Source of the DNA: an uncultured Rhodobiaceae bacterium
GTDB taxonomy: Archaea > Thermoplasmatota > Poseidoniia > Poseidoniales > Poseidoniaceae
DNA: 24,281 nucleotides
Assembly: GCA_937911445.1 (NCBI GenBank)
Contig: CALDQY010000037.1
Span: forward strand, 1 to 24,281
Reading direction: 5' to 3'
Part shown: positions 1-6,831 of the stretch, piece after piece
Position numbering within the stretch: position 1 is the first letter of the stretch
Layout of the letters: the number at the start of each line of letters is the position of its first letter
Translations under genes and position numbers: made by a program
Notes under the pieces: model-generated
Database searches by the model: none
What the model saw: the letters and a program-made list of their open reading frames with translations, nothing else
Told to the model about the DNA's origin: nothing

Positions 1-1506
1 GTTCCAATCCGGATTGATTCCCAAGTCGTCAAGAACGAGTTTACTGCTGATTCGGGCACTTTCAAAGATAACCGGAAGGCCTGAGCCAGGGTGTGTTCCT
101 CCCCCAACGAGGTACATGTTCTTGACATCCTCGAATCGGTTTCGTGGCCGTCGCCAAAGCATCTGGTCGAGGCCGTGAGCCAGGTTGAATACTGCACCAC
201 GGTAGCAGTGGTCTCCCCAGTCGTCAGGGGTTATGACCATCTCTGTGACAATGTGGTCACGGATGTTTTCGTAACCGAGTTTGGTCTCAATCTGATCGAG
301 GATTCGCTCACGGAATTTGCTCGTTTCTTTTGACCAGTCGATGTTCTCAGTTTGATGAGAAACAGGAACGAGGACATACACTGTTGCACAGCCTTCCGGA
401 GCGAGACCTGGGTCGGTAACACATGCATTTTGAACGTAGACCGATGGGTCGTCCCACGAGAGACGGTGATGCTTTTCGATGTCTTCCAAATTCCCAACAT
501 AGTCCTTGGAAGCGTAGATTTGGTGATGTGGCAAGTCATAGGTTCGGTCAACACCAAGGTAGAGCATGAATGTCGAACAGGAATACTTCTTCGATTCAAG
601 TTTCTTATCCGTCCATCGCTTCCTTGCTTTGTTTGGAACAATGCTGGTCATTGCGTTGGCAAAGTCGGCGTTGACAATAACACGGTCTGCCATGAGCGTG
701 CCCTTCTCCGTGCGAACGCCGACAGCGGTTTTGCCATCCATGATGACTTCTTCAACAGCTTCGCCAAGTCGGAACTTTACGCCCATTTCTTCAGCGATTT
801 CAGCCATACGGACTGGTACGGAACCAAGTCCCCCGGTAGGATGGAAGATACCGTATTCATATTCGAGGAAGGCGAGAATGGTGAAGAGACTTGGGCAGTT
901 GAATGGAGACATTCCGAGGTACTTTGTTTGGAACGACATTGCAAGCATCAGTCGGTCATCGTCGAACAAACGCATCAAATCGTTGGCGACAGATCGGGTT
1001 GGTCGCAAGACGGTTGCTGCTCGCATGACGCGTTTGGAGAAAATGTCAGTCGGACCGTTCCATGGCTCTTGCAAACAAGCCTTAGCACGGTGGAGTTTCT
1101 TGCGGTTGTCTTCGACATAGCGAACAAAGGCATTTGCATCCTTTTCGCCAGAGAGAACGGCGATTCGGTCACGCATGACATCGAGATCACTTGTGCAATC
1201 CAGTTCGCCACCTTGTCCGAAAATAAGTCGATAGTTGAGATCGAGTTGGTTGAGTTTCAGTTCTTTGTGGGCATCCTTGCCGATGGCTTGGAAAATCTCT
1301 TCGATAACTTCTGTGTAATGGAAGAAGGTTGGTCCAAGGTCGAATTTAAATCCGTCTTGCTCAATGATCTTTGTTCGGCCACCAACCCTGCTGGAGCGCT
1401 CGACGACTGTAACATTGACACCTGCCTTTGCGAGAAGAAGTGATGCAGCAAGTCCACCGGGTCCTGCTCCGACGATGACGATGTGTTGAGAATTGGGCGT
1501 AGGCAT
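1..1506 (-). CDS. crtI: Phytoene desaturase (CrtI type), C-terminus cut by window edge
   Basis: FAD-dependent amine-oxidase-fold enzyme expected to desaturate phytoene in carotenoid (and hence retinal) synthesis. The reading frame runs open from an ATG at 1506 to the window start, giving 502 residues. CrtI proteins are usually about 490-510 residues, so only a few C-terminal codons should be missing. The N-terminus has the dinucleotide-binding motif GAGPGG (residues 13-18), followed by VVERSSRVGGRT. Near the end is the family signature GGGTHPGSGLPVIFESA (about residues 468-484). It is the last gene of a minus-strand run, 48 bases after the ABC1 kinase gene, with its own TATA-like box. Related members could act on other carotenoids (saturases, ketolases), so the exact substrate is inferred. 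Confidence 0.9.
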   Translation of the reverse strand, partial: MPTPNSQHIVIVGAGPGGLAASLLLAKAGVNVTVVERSSRVGGRTKIIEQDGFKFDLGPTFFHYTEVIEEIFQAIGKDAHKELKLNQLDLNYRLIFGQGGELDCTSDLDVMRDRIAVLSGEKDANAFVRYVEDNRKKLHRAKACLQEPWNGPTDIFSKRVMRAATVLRPTRSVANDLMRLFDDDRLMLAMSFQTKYLGMSPFNCPSLFTILAFLEYEYGIFHPTGGLGSVPVRMAEIAEEMGVKFRLGEAVEEVIMDGKTAVGVRTEKGTLMADRVIVNADFANAMTSIVPNKARKRWTDKKLESKKYSCSTFMLYLGVDRTYDLPHHQIYASKDYVGNLEDIEKHHRLSWDDPSVYVQNACVTDPGLAPEGCATVYVLVPVSHQTENIDWSKETSKFRERILDQIETKLGYENIRDHIVTEMVITPDDWGDHCYRGAVFNLAHGLDQMLWRRPRNRFEDVKNMYLVGGGTHPGSGLPVIFESARISSKLVLDDLGINPDWN

Positions 1507-1516
1507 AGTAAGAAAT
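1504..1516 (-). repeat. 13-base start-site sequence, copy 1 (crtI)
   Basis: Minus-strand ATTTCTTACTATG, the last three bases being the crtI start codon. The identical 13 bases end in the start codon of the upstream ABC1 kinase gene (2845-2857). The sequence diverges immediately beyond it. Confidence 0.7.
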
Positions 1517-1530
1517 CATCGTTCATCCAC

Positions 1531-1538
1531 ATATAAAG
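1531..1538 (-). promoter_or_regulatory. TATA-like box of crtI
   Basis: On the minus strand this reads CTTTATAT and lies 25-32 bases before the crtI ATG at 1506. With archaeal TATA-to-start spacing of about 25 bases, transcription would begin almost at the start codon, giving a leaderless or near-leaderless message. The ribA promoter has the same spacing. Confidence 0.6.
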
Positions 1539-1554
1539 CGGCGTTTTACACCAG

Positions 1555-2847
1555 TTAATCCGAAGGGTTTGGATTGCTTTCCCAAAAGGCGGACTTCGCA
1601 GGTGTTGAGGGGCTTTTTGTATCGGCTGCGTAAGGCAATTCAACGATTGATGCAAATTCGTCCAAGTACGGGCCCATGGACGATATGAGATCGACTTCAG
1701 GATGTCCACGCAGAACCATACCGTCCATGTACATCAACGAGCGAATAATTGGGAAGGCTTCTTCACCAAAGCGACAGCCTGCAAGAACAGCAATTCGTAC
1801 TGTTTTCATCATTTGTTGAGTGAGACTCACTTCGCTGACGGACTTGCCAACAAAACCAGCATAGGTTTCGTGCATTTCACGCATGTAACGAGCTTTTGCT
1901 TCACCCGTCGGAGGTGTATCAGCCATCGTCAACATGGCTTCAAAAGCATCCTCAAGCTCTCCTTTAGCGAGGTAGTAGAAGAACCCAAACAGTGCTGAAC
2001 GAACGCTTTCAGGTGCGTGTGATATCGCTCCAGTATCAATGAACGTGAACATACCGTCTTCGTTGACCATGGCGTTTCCTGGATGGAGGTCGCCGTGGAA
2101 GGTACCGATGCCGAACATGAATGCTCCGTGAATCCGGAACAATTGGAGAAGATCGTCCCATGAGAGATCTTGATTTGAGAGGCGTGATTCGAGTGTTGGT
2201 GCCTTGATGTGTTCCATGACCAGAACGTGTTTGTTGGAAAGTTCCGGCCAAACCTTGGGGAACTTCAAAAGAGGCATTGGGAACTGTACTTCCACCTCCC
2301 TCGCTTTGCCTTGAAGGAGTTCAGCGCCTTGAATCTCGTTACGTAGATCGAGTTCACGCAAGGTGTAATCCTCAACGTGTTGAAGCAATCCAACAGGGTT
2401 ACCGACTTTTCTTAGACGTGGGTTGAGAAACAGGCCAATGCGAAGCCAGCGGCGCATGCGAGCGACGTCTTTGCGGAAGGCTTTTTCGAAGTCAGCCTTG
2501 ATGATTTTGACAACCACTTCGCTTCCATCTTTGAGAACACCACGGTGCACTTGGCCAATGCTCGCTGCTGCAAACGGTTCCTCTTCAAACGATTCGAAGG
2601 CATCGAGGAAACCGGATGGTGCACGATCTTCAATTAACTTCATTGAATCTTCTTTGGGAATGGAATTTGCTCTTTGATACAGAGATTGGAGTTGTCGGCA
2701 CTTCTCCTCAGAGAGCAAATCTGGCCGAAGTGCAAAGATTTGGGTGAGTTTGACAGCGAGAAGACCCATGTCTTGGATTTTATCCAAATCAGCTGGACCA
2801 TCCTTCGTAATCATACGAATGAATCGGACAAATGTCAGGAGGCGCAT
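1555..2847 (-). CDS. ABC1/UbiB-family atypical kinase
   Basis: A 430-residue member of the ABC1/ADCK/UbiB protein-kinase-like family, whose members support quinone and other isoprenoid-lipid metabolism, often through ATPase activity. Visible motifs are the Ala-rich loop AAASIGQV (93-100), the conserved lysine of VVVKI (K114), LRELDLRNE (163-171), the catalytic HGDLHPGN (251-258) and the metal-binding DTG (271-273). The family's KxGQ signature is altered to KLTQ (33-36). There is no obvious C-terminal membrane helix. It starts 25 bases after the DUF1295 stop, with a possible TATA-like box, and is followed by crtI. The context suggests a role with an isoprenoid product such as a quinone or carotenoid; its substrate is unknown. 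Confidence 0.85.
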   Translation of the reverse strand: MRLLTFVRFIRMITKDGPADLDKIQDMGLLAVKLTQIFALRPDLLSEEKCRQLQSLYQRANSIPKEDSMKLIEDRAPSGFLDAFESFEEEPFAAASIGQVHRGVLKDGSEVVVKIIKADFEKAFRKDVARMRRWLRIGLFLNPRLRKVGNPVGLLQHVEDYTLRELDLRNEIQGAELLQGKAREVEVQFPMPLLKFPKVWPELSNKHVLVMEHIKAPTLESRLSNQDLSWDDLLQLFRIHGAFMFGIGTFHGDLHPGNAMVNEDGMFTFIDTGAISHAPESVRSALFGFFYYLAKGELEDAFEAMLTMADTPPTGEAKARYMREMHETYAGFVGKSVSEVSLTQQMMKTVRIAVLAGCRFGEEAFPIIRSLMYMDGMVLRGHPEVDLISSMGPYLDEFASIVELPYAADTKSPSTPAKSAFWESNPNPSD

Positions 2848-2857
2848 AGTAAGAAAT
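2845..2857 (-). repeat. 13-base start-site sequence, copy 2 (ABC1 kinase)
   Basis: Minus-strand ATTTCTTACTATG ending in the ABC1 kinase start codon. It is identical to the copy at the crtI start (1504-1516). Confidence 0.7.
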
Positions 2858-2867
2858 TCTCCCTTCC

Positions 2868-2875
2868 ATTTATCA
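2868..2875 (-). promoter_or_regulatory. Possible TATA-like box of the ABC1 kinase gene
   Basis: Minus-strand TGATAAAT, 21-28 bases before the ATG at 2847 and overlapping the stop codon of the DUF1295 gene. The match is weaker than the crtI box, but the distance and the shared downstream 13-mer support a second internal promoter. Confidence 0.4.
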
Positions 2876-3685
2876 ATCGGCGTTTTTCTTCAAGACTGCA
2901 CGGATGGGGTTTGCGAACATCGCTGGTGTCGTCGTCACCCATTCATGGTAACCATCACGCTCCTGTAAGTCGACCTCAGACATCTTGACGCCACTTACGT
3001 AGCGAAGGAGGAGCGTCAAAATCACTGGCCCAATAAGGGCTGGCAATGCATTGCTGCCTCCAACAACGACCGCAAATCCCCCGATGGACCACCATAGAAT
3101 CGCCTCTCCGAGGTGGTTAGGGTGGCGCGTGATTGAGAACATGCCATCGGTTTTGAGATTTCCAGGTCCATGCAGTTCTCGGAAGCGCTTCAACTCCATG
3201 TCGGCTTTGTGTTCAAGCAACAACCCAAGCAGAAAACCAAGTAAGCACATCATCGATAAGATGATTTTTCCAAGTGTCCATTCTACCGCTTCAGCAGGTC
3301 CAGGAATGAGGAGGAAAATCGGAAGGGCAATGATGAGAAGGAGAACGCCTTGGAGAACAAAGACTTGTAGGAAACTGATCCACCACCAGTGTCGTCCAGC
3401 AGTTTCCCGCATGCGCACGTAGCGAGGATCTTCTCCACGATTCTTGGTTCGCTTGTGCAGCACAAAGCCGAGCCTTAGCCCCCATAGTGTGACGCCCACG
3501 AGACACGCAATTGCTGCAACGTTGATTGCTTCTGTCAACAAAAATCGAATCCAAGCAATGAGGACAAAACCCATTCCCCAAAGGACGTCCATAACGGTAA
3601 CATTACCCGATGAAACGGTCTTGAGCCATGCGATTGTAACGTAAGCAAAGACAGCCAATATGGTGATTTCGTTTGGGCCCATCAT
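2873..3685 (-). CDS. DUF1295 membrane protein, steroid-reductase/ICMT-like
   Basis: A 270-residue polytopic membrane protein with about six or seven hydrophobic segments. Near residues 185-200 it carries RHPNHLGEAILWW, the signature of the DUF1295 / steroid 5-alpha-reductase C-terminal group (typically RHPNxxGE), which is related to isoprenylcysteine methyltransferases. Members reduce or methylate lipid-like substrates at membranes, and the substrate here is unknown. Its ATG overlaps the stop of the TrmB gene by four bases (ATGA), indicating translational coupling. Position between the regulator and the ABC1 kinase/crtI pair fits an isoprenoid or lipid modification step, but that is inference. 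Confidence 0.8.
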   Translation of the reverse strand: MMGPNEITILAVFAYVTIAWLKTVSSGNVTVMDVLWGMGFVLIAWIRFLLTEAINVAAIACLVGVTLWGLRLGFVLHKRTKNRGEDPRYVRMRETAGRHWWWISFLQVFVLQGVLLLIIALPIFLLIPGPAEAVEWTLGKIILSMMCLLGFLLGLLLEHKADMELKRFRELHGPGNLKTDGMFSITRHPNHLGEAILWWSIGGFAVVVGGSNALPALIGPVILTLLLRYVSGVKMSEVDLQERDGYHEWVTTTPAMFANPIRAVLKKNAD

Positions 3686-5079
3686 GACGATGGTTCTGCA
3701 GGCTGTTCTTCATTGTTCATGATGATGTGATAGCGCCAAAGGTCATCTGGCTCGCCTGTACCGTCGTAGCGTCGAACGTTGACGTTCCCATCTTTCGGGA
3801 AACGTGTCATCAAAGCACCTTCAATGATACCATCGTCGAGTTCCCACATCGGGAGGACGTCTGGATCCTCACTTGGTGGATGATCGAGACCAACCTGAAC
3901 GTGGAATACTGGGTCGATGCCGTACTCGAGTCGACCGAGTCCTGCAAACTCCCACCAATCCATCATCTCATCCAAGAATTCAACGTGATTCTCGATGGAT
4001 CGAAGTGAAAATGCTAGTTCATGTCCAACACGGTTTCCTACTTGTCGAAGCATGCGTGAGAGATCTATGCCGAGTATTTTCAGATTCGATAGACGGCCCT
4101 TGGTCAGCTCTTGTCGGGCTTGATTGACTTCAGTACCTGCTGCAAGGAAAGCATCTGGGTCGAACGGTGTGTCGTGTTCGGGTAAGTCGTCCACGCCCAA
4201 TGCACCAACGAGTGAGTCGAGGAACGAACCCTCGCCGATGGTTAGTCGAAGCGGGTCATGGATTCGTCCTTTGGAGAATCGAGCCTCAGCAACTTCGAAT
4301 TGAACGGCGTCTTCCCAGATTGTATCGATGAGGTTTTCCTGTGCCTTTGCGAAGGGTTCACTTTCGATGACCAACGCAGCATCTTCTTTACCTCGTCCAA
4401 CCGGGTTTTCCTCGATGTTCAGGAACTGAACGACGTGGGTACAATCCTGCAAGAATCCTTGCGAGTCAAGGTCGTCAGAGTGTTTGATTTCAATGGAATC
4501 GTGGAGTTTCTGGAAGAATCGCGTTGTTCGTCGATCAAGCTGAGCAATGACCTGGACAACAACCCCTTTTTCGGCGACCATGTTGACGGTTTCGAGGGCT
4601 TCACTTCGGCAGAGGTGCAGAATTCCGTAGCGTCCAAGTAGAAGAACAAGCCGTTCTTCGGCTTCTTCTGCCATTCGCTCTAGGCGCCGATAGATGTGGC
4701 TTCGCTCTTTCAATACAGCAAAACGTGGTTCGTCTCTCTGACGTCGGTTTGCCTCGTAGGAAGCGTTTGCTTCGCTAATTCCTTTGGAGAGCTCATTGAA
4801 CCCTTCCTCGAGGTTGTCCAGTTGGCGTCGTCGCATCTCGATGATGTGCTGCAGAGCCTCGTCGACTCGAAGACTCGAGAACAACATCGGGCGGTCAGCG
4901 GTAGCGGTAACGATGCCCATCTCTTGCAAGCGAGACAGGCTGTTGTACGCATCGAGGCGAGTGGTTTGCAGTTCCTTAGCAAGCTCACTTGCTCGCATGT
5001 TTGGGTTGTTGCCGAGGACCATGATGGAGCGAACCTCTCGCTCTGTCAGGCCAGCCTCGTTGAGAAGACTGTCCCACAT
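3682..5079 (-). CDS. TrmB-family regulator with C-terminal V4R-like extension
   Basis: A 465-residue regulator. Residues about 11-60 form a winged helix-turn-helix of TrmB type (LTEREVRSIMVLG, then RASELAKEL and AYNSLSRLQEMGIV). A charged helix follows (about 73-115), then a phospholipase-D-like effector region (about 119-285, including AALVIESEPFAKAQENLID). The last 170 residues are beyond the usual TrmB layout. There the pattern GHELAFSLR, WWEFAGLGRLEY, HVQVGLDHPP and DDGIIEGALMTRF resembles the V4R small-molecule-binding domain, but without the cysteine often found there. The start overlaps the peroxiredoxin stop by one base (TGATG) and has a strong GGAGGA ribosome site at 5088-5093. It may regulate its own run. 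The V4R assignment is tentative. Confidence 0.8.
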   Translation of the reverse strand: MWDSLLNEAGLTEREVRSIMVLGNNPNMRASELAKELQTTRLDAYNSLSRLQEMGIVTATADRPMLFSSLRVDEALQHIIEMRRRQLDNLEEGFNELSKGISEANASYEANRRQRDEPRFAVLKERSHIYRRLERMAEEAEERLVLLLGRYGILHLCRSEALETVNMVAEKGVVVQVIAQLDRRTTRFFQKLHDSIEIKHSDDLDSQGFLQDCTHVVQFLNIEENPVGRGKEDAALVIESEPFAKAQENLIDTIWEDAVQFEVAEARFSKGRIHDPLRLTIGEGSFLDSLVGALGVDDLPEHDTPFDPDAFLAAGTEVNQARQELTKGRLSNLKILGIDLSRMLRQVGNRVGHELAFSLRSIENHVEFLDEMMDWWEFAGLGRLEYGIDPVFHVQVGLDHPPSEDPDVLPMWELDDGIIEGALMTRFPKDGNVNVRRYDGTGEPDDLWRYHIIMNNEEQPAEPSS

Positions 5080-5603
5080 CAGTCAGATCCTCCGGTAACG
5101 GATGAGAGGCTCTTGAGAATTCGAGCGACGTGACGACGTGGACGGAAGAGCCAATCGTAGACGTGATGAATCCGGTTGTCAGGTCCAATGAGGAAGCTCG
5201 ACTTTGCAGGGAACATCCCAAGGTGAACAGGTACGAGGAATTTGTCTGCGACTGCTCGGTCGGGATCGGCAAGGAGCGGGAATGGAAGTCCGCCTAGTTC
5301 CTTCTTGAACTTGGCGTGAGATTCGCTTGTTCCCTCGCCGATACCGATGACTTGACATCCAGCTGAAACAAACAAGTCGTGTTGTTCCTTGAAGGTCAAA
5401 CAACCACGCTTGCAGGTCGGGGAGCCGTCCTTAGCGTAGAAGAACAATATTCTCCATGAACCATCGAGGCTCGAGCTTTGAAATTCGTTGCCCGCATCGT
5501 CTGTGAGCGTGAATTCTGGAGCAACTTCGCCAATCAAATCTTTGCTCACTCGCTTCGCCTCCGCCTGTGTCAGGCGGTCCGCCGTCAAAATGACTTCTCC
5601 CAT
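5079..5603 (-). CDS. Peroxiredoxin (BCP/PrxQ-like, AhpC-TSA fold)
   Basis: A 174-residue thioredoxin-fold peroxidase expected to reduce hydroperoxides in the cytoplasm. IGEVAPEFTLTDDAGNEF (24-41) is the typical N-terminal strand. The active-site stretch is FFYAKDGSPTCKRGC, with Cys64 as the likely peroxidatic residue and Cys68 as a candidate resolving residue. The pair is spaced C-X3-C, whereas PrxQ proteins normally have C-X4-C, and the usual proline seven residues before the first Cys is alanine. The start at 5603 is favoured because GAGG (5613-5616, overlapping the ribA stop) sits nine bases ahead. ATG 5609 is an alternative that adds two residues. It lies in one run between ribA and the regulator. 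Confidence 0.85.
   Translation of the reverse strand: MGEVILTADRLTQAEAKRVSKDLIGEVAPEFTLTDDAGNEFQSSSLDGSWRILFFYAKDGSPTCKRGCLTFKEQHDLFVSAGCQVIGIGEGTSESHAKFKKELGGLPFPLLADPDRAVADKFLVPVHLGMFPAKSSFLIGPDNRIHHVYDWLFRPRRHVARILKSLSSVTGGSD
5088..5093 (-). promoter_or_regulatory. Shine-Dalgarno site of the TrmB-type gene
   Basis: Minus-strand GGAGGA, eight bases before the ATG at 5079 and lying inside the peroxiredoxin coding end. It supports that start and translation from a polycistronic message. Confidence 0.6.
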
Positions 5604-5614
5604 TTGCATCAACC

Positions 5615-6226
5615 TCAGAGTGGCAAAATGTGACGCATTCGCAAGGCTTTTGTTCGTAAATACTCTCTGTTTTCTGAGCACATGCCAGCCTTGTGTTCGA
5701 CTCGATCGACGACGTTGATTCCATGCTTCTTGAGTTGCTCGACTTTGTCTGGGTTGTTGGTCATGAGTCGGACACTGTCTACACCTATGTCGGTGAGCAT
5801 GTGTGCTGCGATGGTGTAGTCACGACCATCCGCTGGTAGGTTGAGCGCAAGGTTCGCATCGAGCGTGTCGAGCCCACGGTCTTGAAGGTTGTAGGCTTGC
5901 ATTTTGGCAAACAATCCGATGCCACGGCCTTCTTGGCGCAGGTACAACACGATGCCCCGTCCTTCTTTTTGGATGGTCTCCAGGGCACGCTGCAACTGTG
6001 GTCCACAGTCGCAACGCAGACTGCCTAGTGCATCGCCGGTGAGGCACTCGGAGTGCACTCGCACGAGCGGAGGGGTTTGGTCGTTCATGTCTCCGAAGTA
6101 AATGGCAGCATGCTCAGCGCCATCGCGCGGATCGACGTAAGAGCGAATACGGAATTCACCATACTTCGTTGGCAACTTTGCATCTGCTGGTACGGCATTA
6201 AAATTTTGGGCGAATGGGCCTTTCAT
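5615..6226 (-). CDS. ribA: GTP cyclohydrolase II
   Basis: A 203-residue protein catalysing the first committed step of riboflavin synthesis: GTP to diaminohydroxy-ribosylaminopyrimidine phosphate, formate and pyrophosphate. It contains the zinc ligands Cys61, Cys72 and Cys74 in RVHSECLTGD and LRCDCG, with the same spacing as in E. coli RibA. It also has RQEGRGIGL (98-106), Tyr112 at the position of the E. coli active-site tyrosine, and the C-terminal LMTNNPDKV motif. The length matches the stand-alone bacterial enzyme (about 196 residues). Many archaea make flavin with the unrelated ArfA/GCH III, so a bacterial-type RibA suggests transfer somewhere in this lineage. It heads the minus-strand run. 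Its product pathway supplies FAD/FMN for CrtI and the nearby photolyase. Confidence 0.95.
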   Translation of the reverse strand: MKGPFAQNFNAVPADAKLPTKYGEFRIRSYVDPRDGAEHAAIYFGDMNDQTPPLVRVHSECLTGDALGSLRCDCGPQLQRALETIQKEGRGIVLYLRQEGRGIGLFAKMQAYNLQDRGLDTLDANLALNLPADGRDYTIAAHMLTDIGVDSVRLMTNNPDKVEQLKKHGINVVDRVEHKAGMCSENREYLRTKALRMRHILPL

Positions 6227-6250
6227 GGTACATGTTAACGACGTTCTATG

Positions 6251-6257
6251 TATAAAG
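6251..6257 (-). promoter_or_regulatory. TATA box of ribA
   Basis: Minus-strand CTTTATA, 25-31 bases before the ribA ATG. It is a clear archaeal TATA match at the spacing expected for a leaderless transcript, and the likely main promoter for the run from ribA downstream. Confidence 0.65.
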
Positions 6258-6303
6258 GACTGTTTCTGGACAACTGATTTTGTGACGATTTTGTAAACGG
6301 TTC

Positions 6304-6311
6304 TTCAAATA
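6304..6311 (+). promoter_or_regulatory. Weak TATA-like box of the Nudix gene
   Basis: TTCAAATA, 23-30 bases before the GTG at 6334, within the 107-base divergent gap between ribA and the Nudix gene. The match to an archaeal TATA consensus is poor. It is proposed mainly from distance. Confidence 0.25.
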
Positions 6312-6333
6312 CTGGGTCCGCACAAATCTACAC

Positions 6334-6831
6334 GTGACTGGAGACTTTGACATCGGCGTGGCTGCTGCTGTAGTCACAGATTCCAGCATCCTTTTGGTGC
6401 AAGAAGCCAAAGGAACGTATGCCGGTTGTTGGGGTCTCCCAAAAGGACATGTTGAACCCAATGAATCCATCGAAAACGCAGTGCTGCGTGAACTTCACGA
6501 AGAAACAAACATCACAGGAGACGTTTCTGGATTTATCGGATTGAGAACAACGCAGACCAGACACGGCGTTGGCCTCTTTCTTTGCTACAAAATCTCGGCG
6601 ATCAATTTCGATGCGAAGCCACAAGAAGATGAAATTTCAGATTTACGGTTTTTTACAGCAGAAGAATTCGACAGCATCGAATGGGTTTCTGCTGCTATGC
6701 GAGGATTTGCTGAAGTCGCACTCAAAGACTCATCACTCCCACTCATCGATCTCAGCACCGAATCAAAGAGGCCCTACCAGTTGGTCTTCAGCGATGGTCG
6801 CATGACGCTCTCTGAAGAGGTGGTTCAATGA
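6334..6831 (+). CDS. Nudix hydrolase
   Basis: A 165-residue Nudix-fold pyrophosphohydrolase. The Nudix box runs from Gly38 to Ile60: GHVEPNE, then LRELHEETNI. Gly38, Glu44, Arg52, Glu53, Glu56 and Glu57 are all in place, while the conserved glycine near the end of the box is Asn59. These enzymes cleave nucleoside diphosphates linked to another moiety, and the substrate cannot be read from sequence. The start is GTG: no ATG lies between the upstream in-frame stop at 6283 and the first conserved strand. The end overlaps the photolyase start by four bases (ATGA), so the two are probably co-translated. Roles in sanitising damaged nucleotides or handling flavin/NAD-type dinucleotides would fit the context. 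Confidence 0.9.
   Translation: MTGDFDIGVAAAVVTDSSILLVQEAKGTYAGCWGLPKGHVEPNESIENAVLRELHEETNITGDVSGFIGLRTTQTRHGVGLFLCYKISAINFDAKPQEDEISDLRFFTAEEFDSIEWVSAAMRGFAEVALKDSSLPLIDLSTESKRPYQLVFSDGRMTLSEEVVQ

Noticed and set aside
352..1443. Long plus-strand open frame of 363 codons
   Set aside because: It lies antisense to crtI, whose minus-strand frame has unmistakable family motifs. The plus-strand translation has no recognisable domain and is a shadow.
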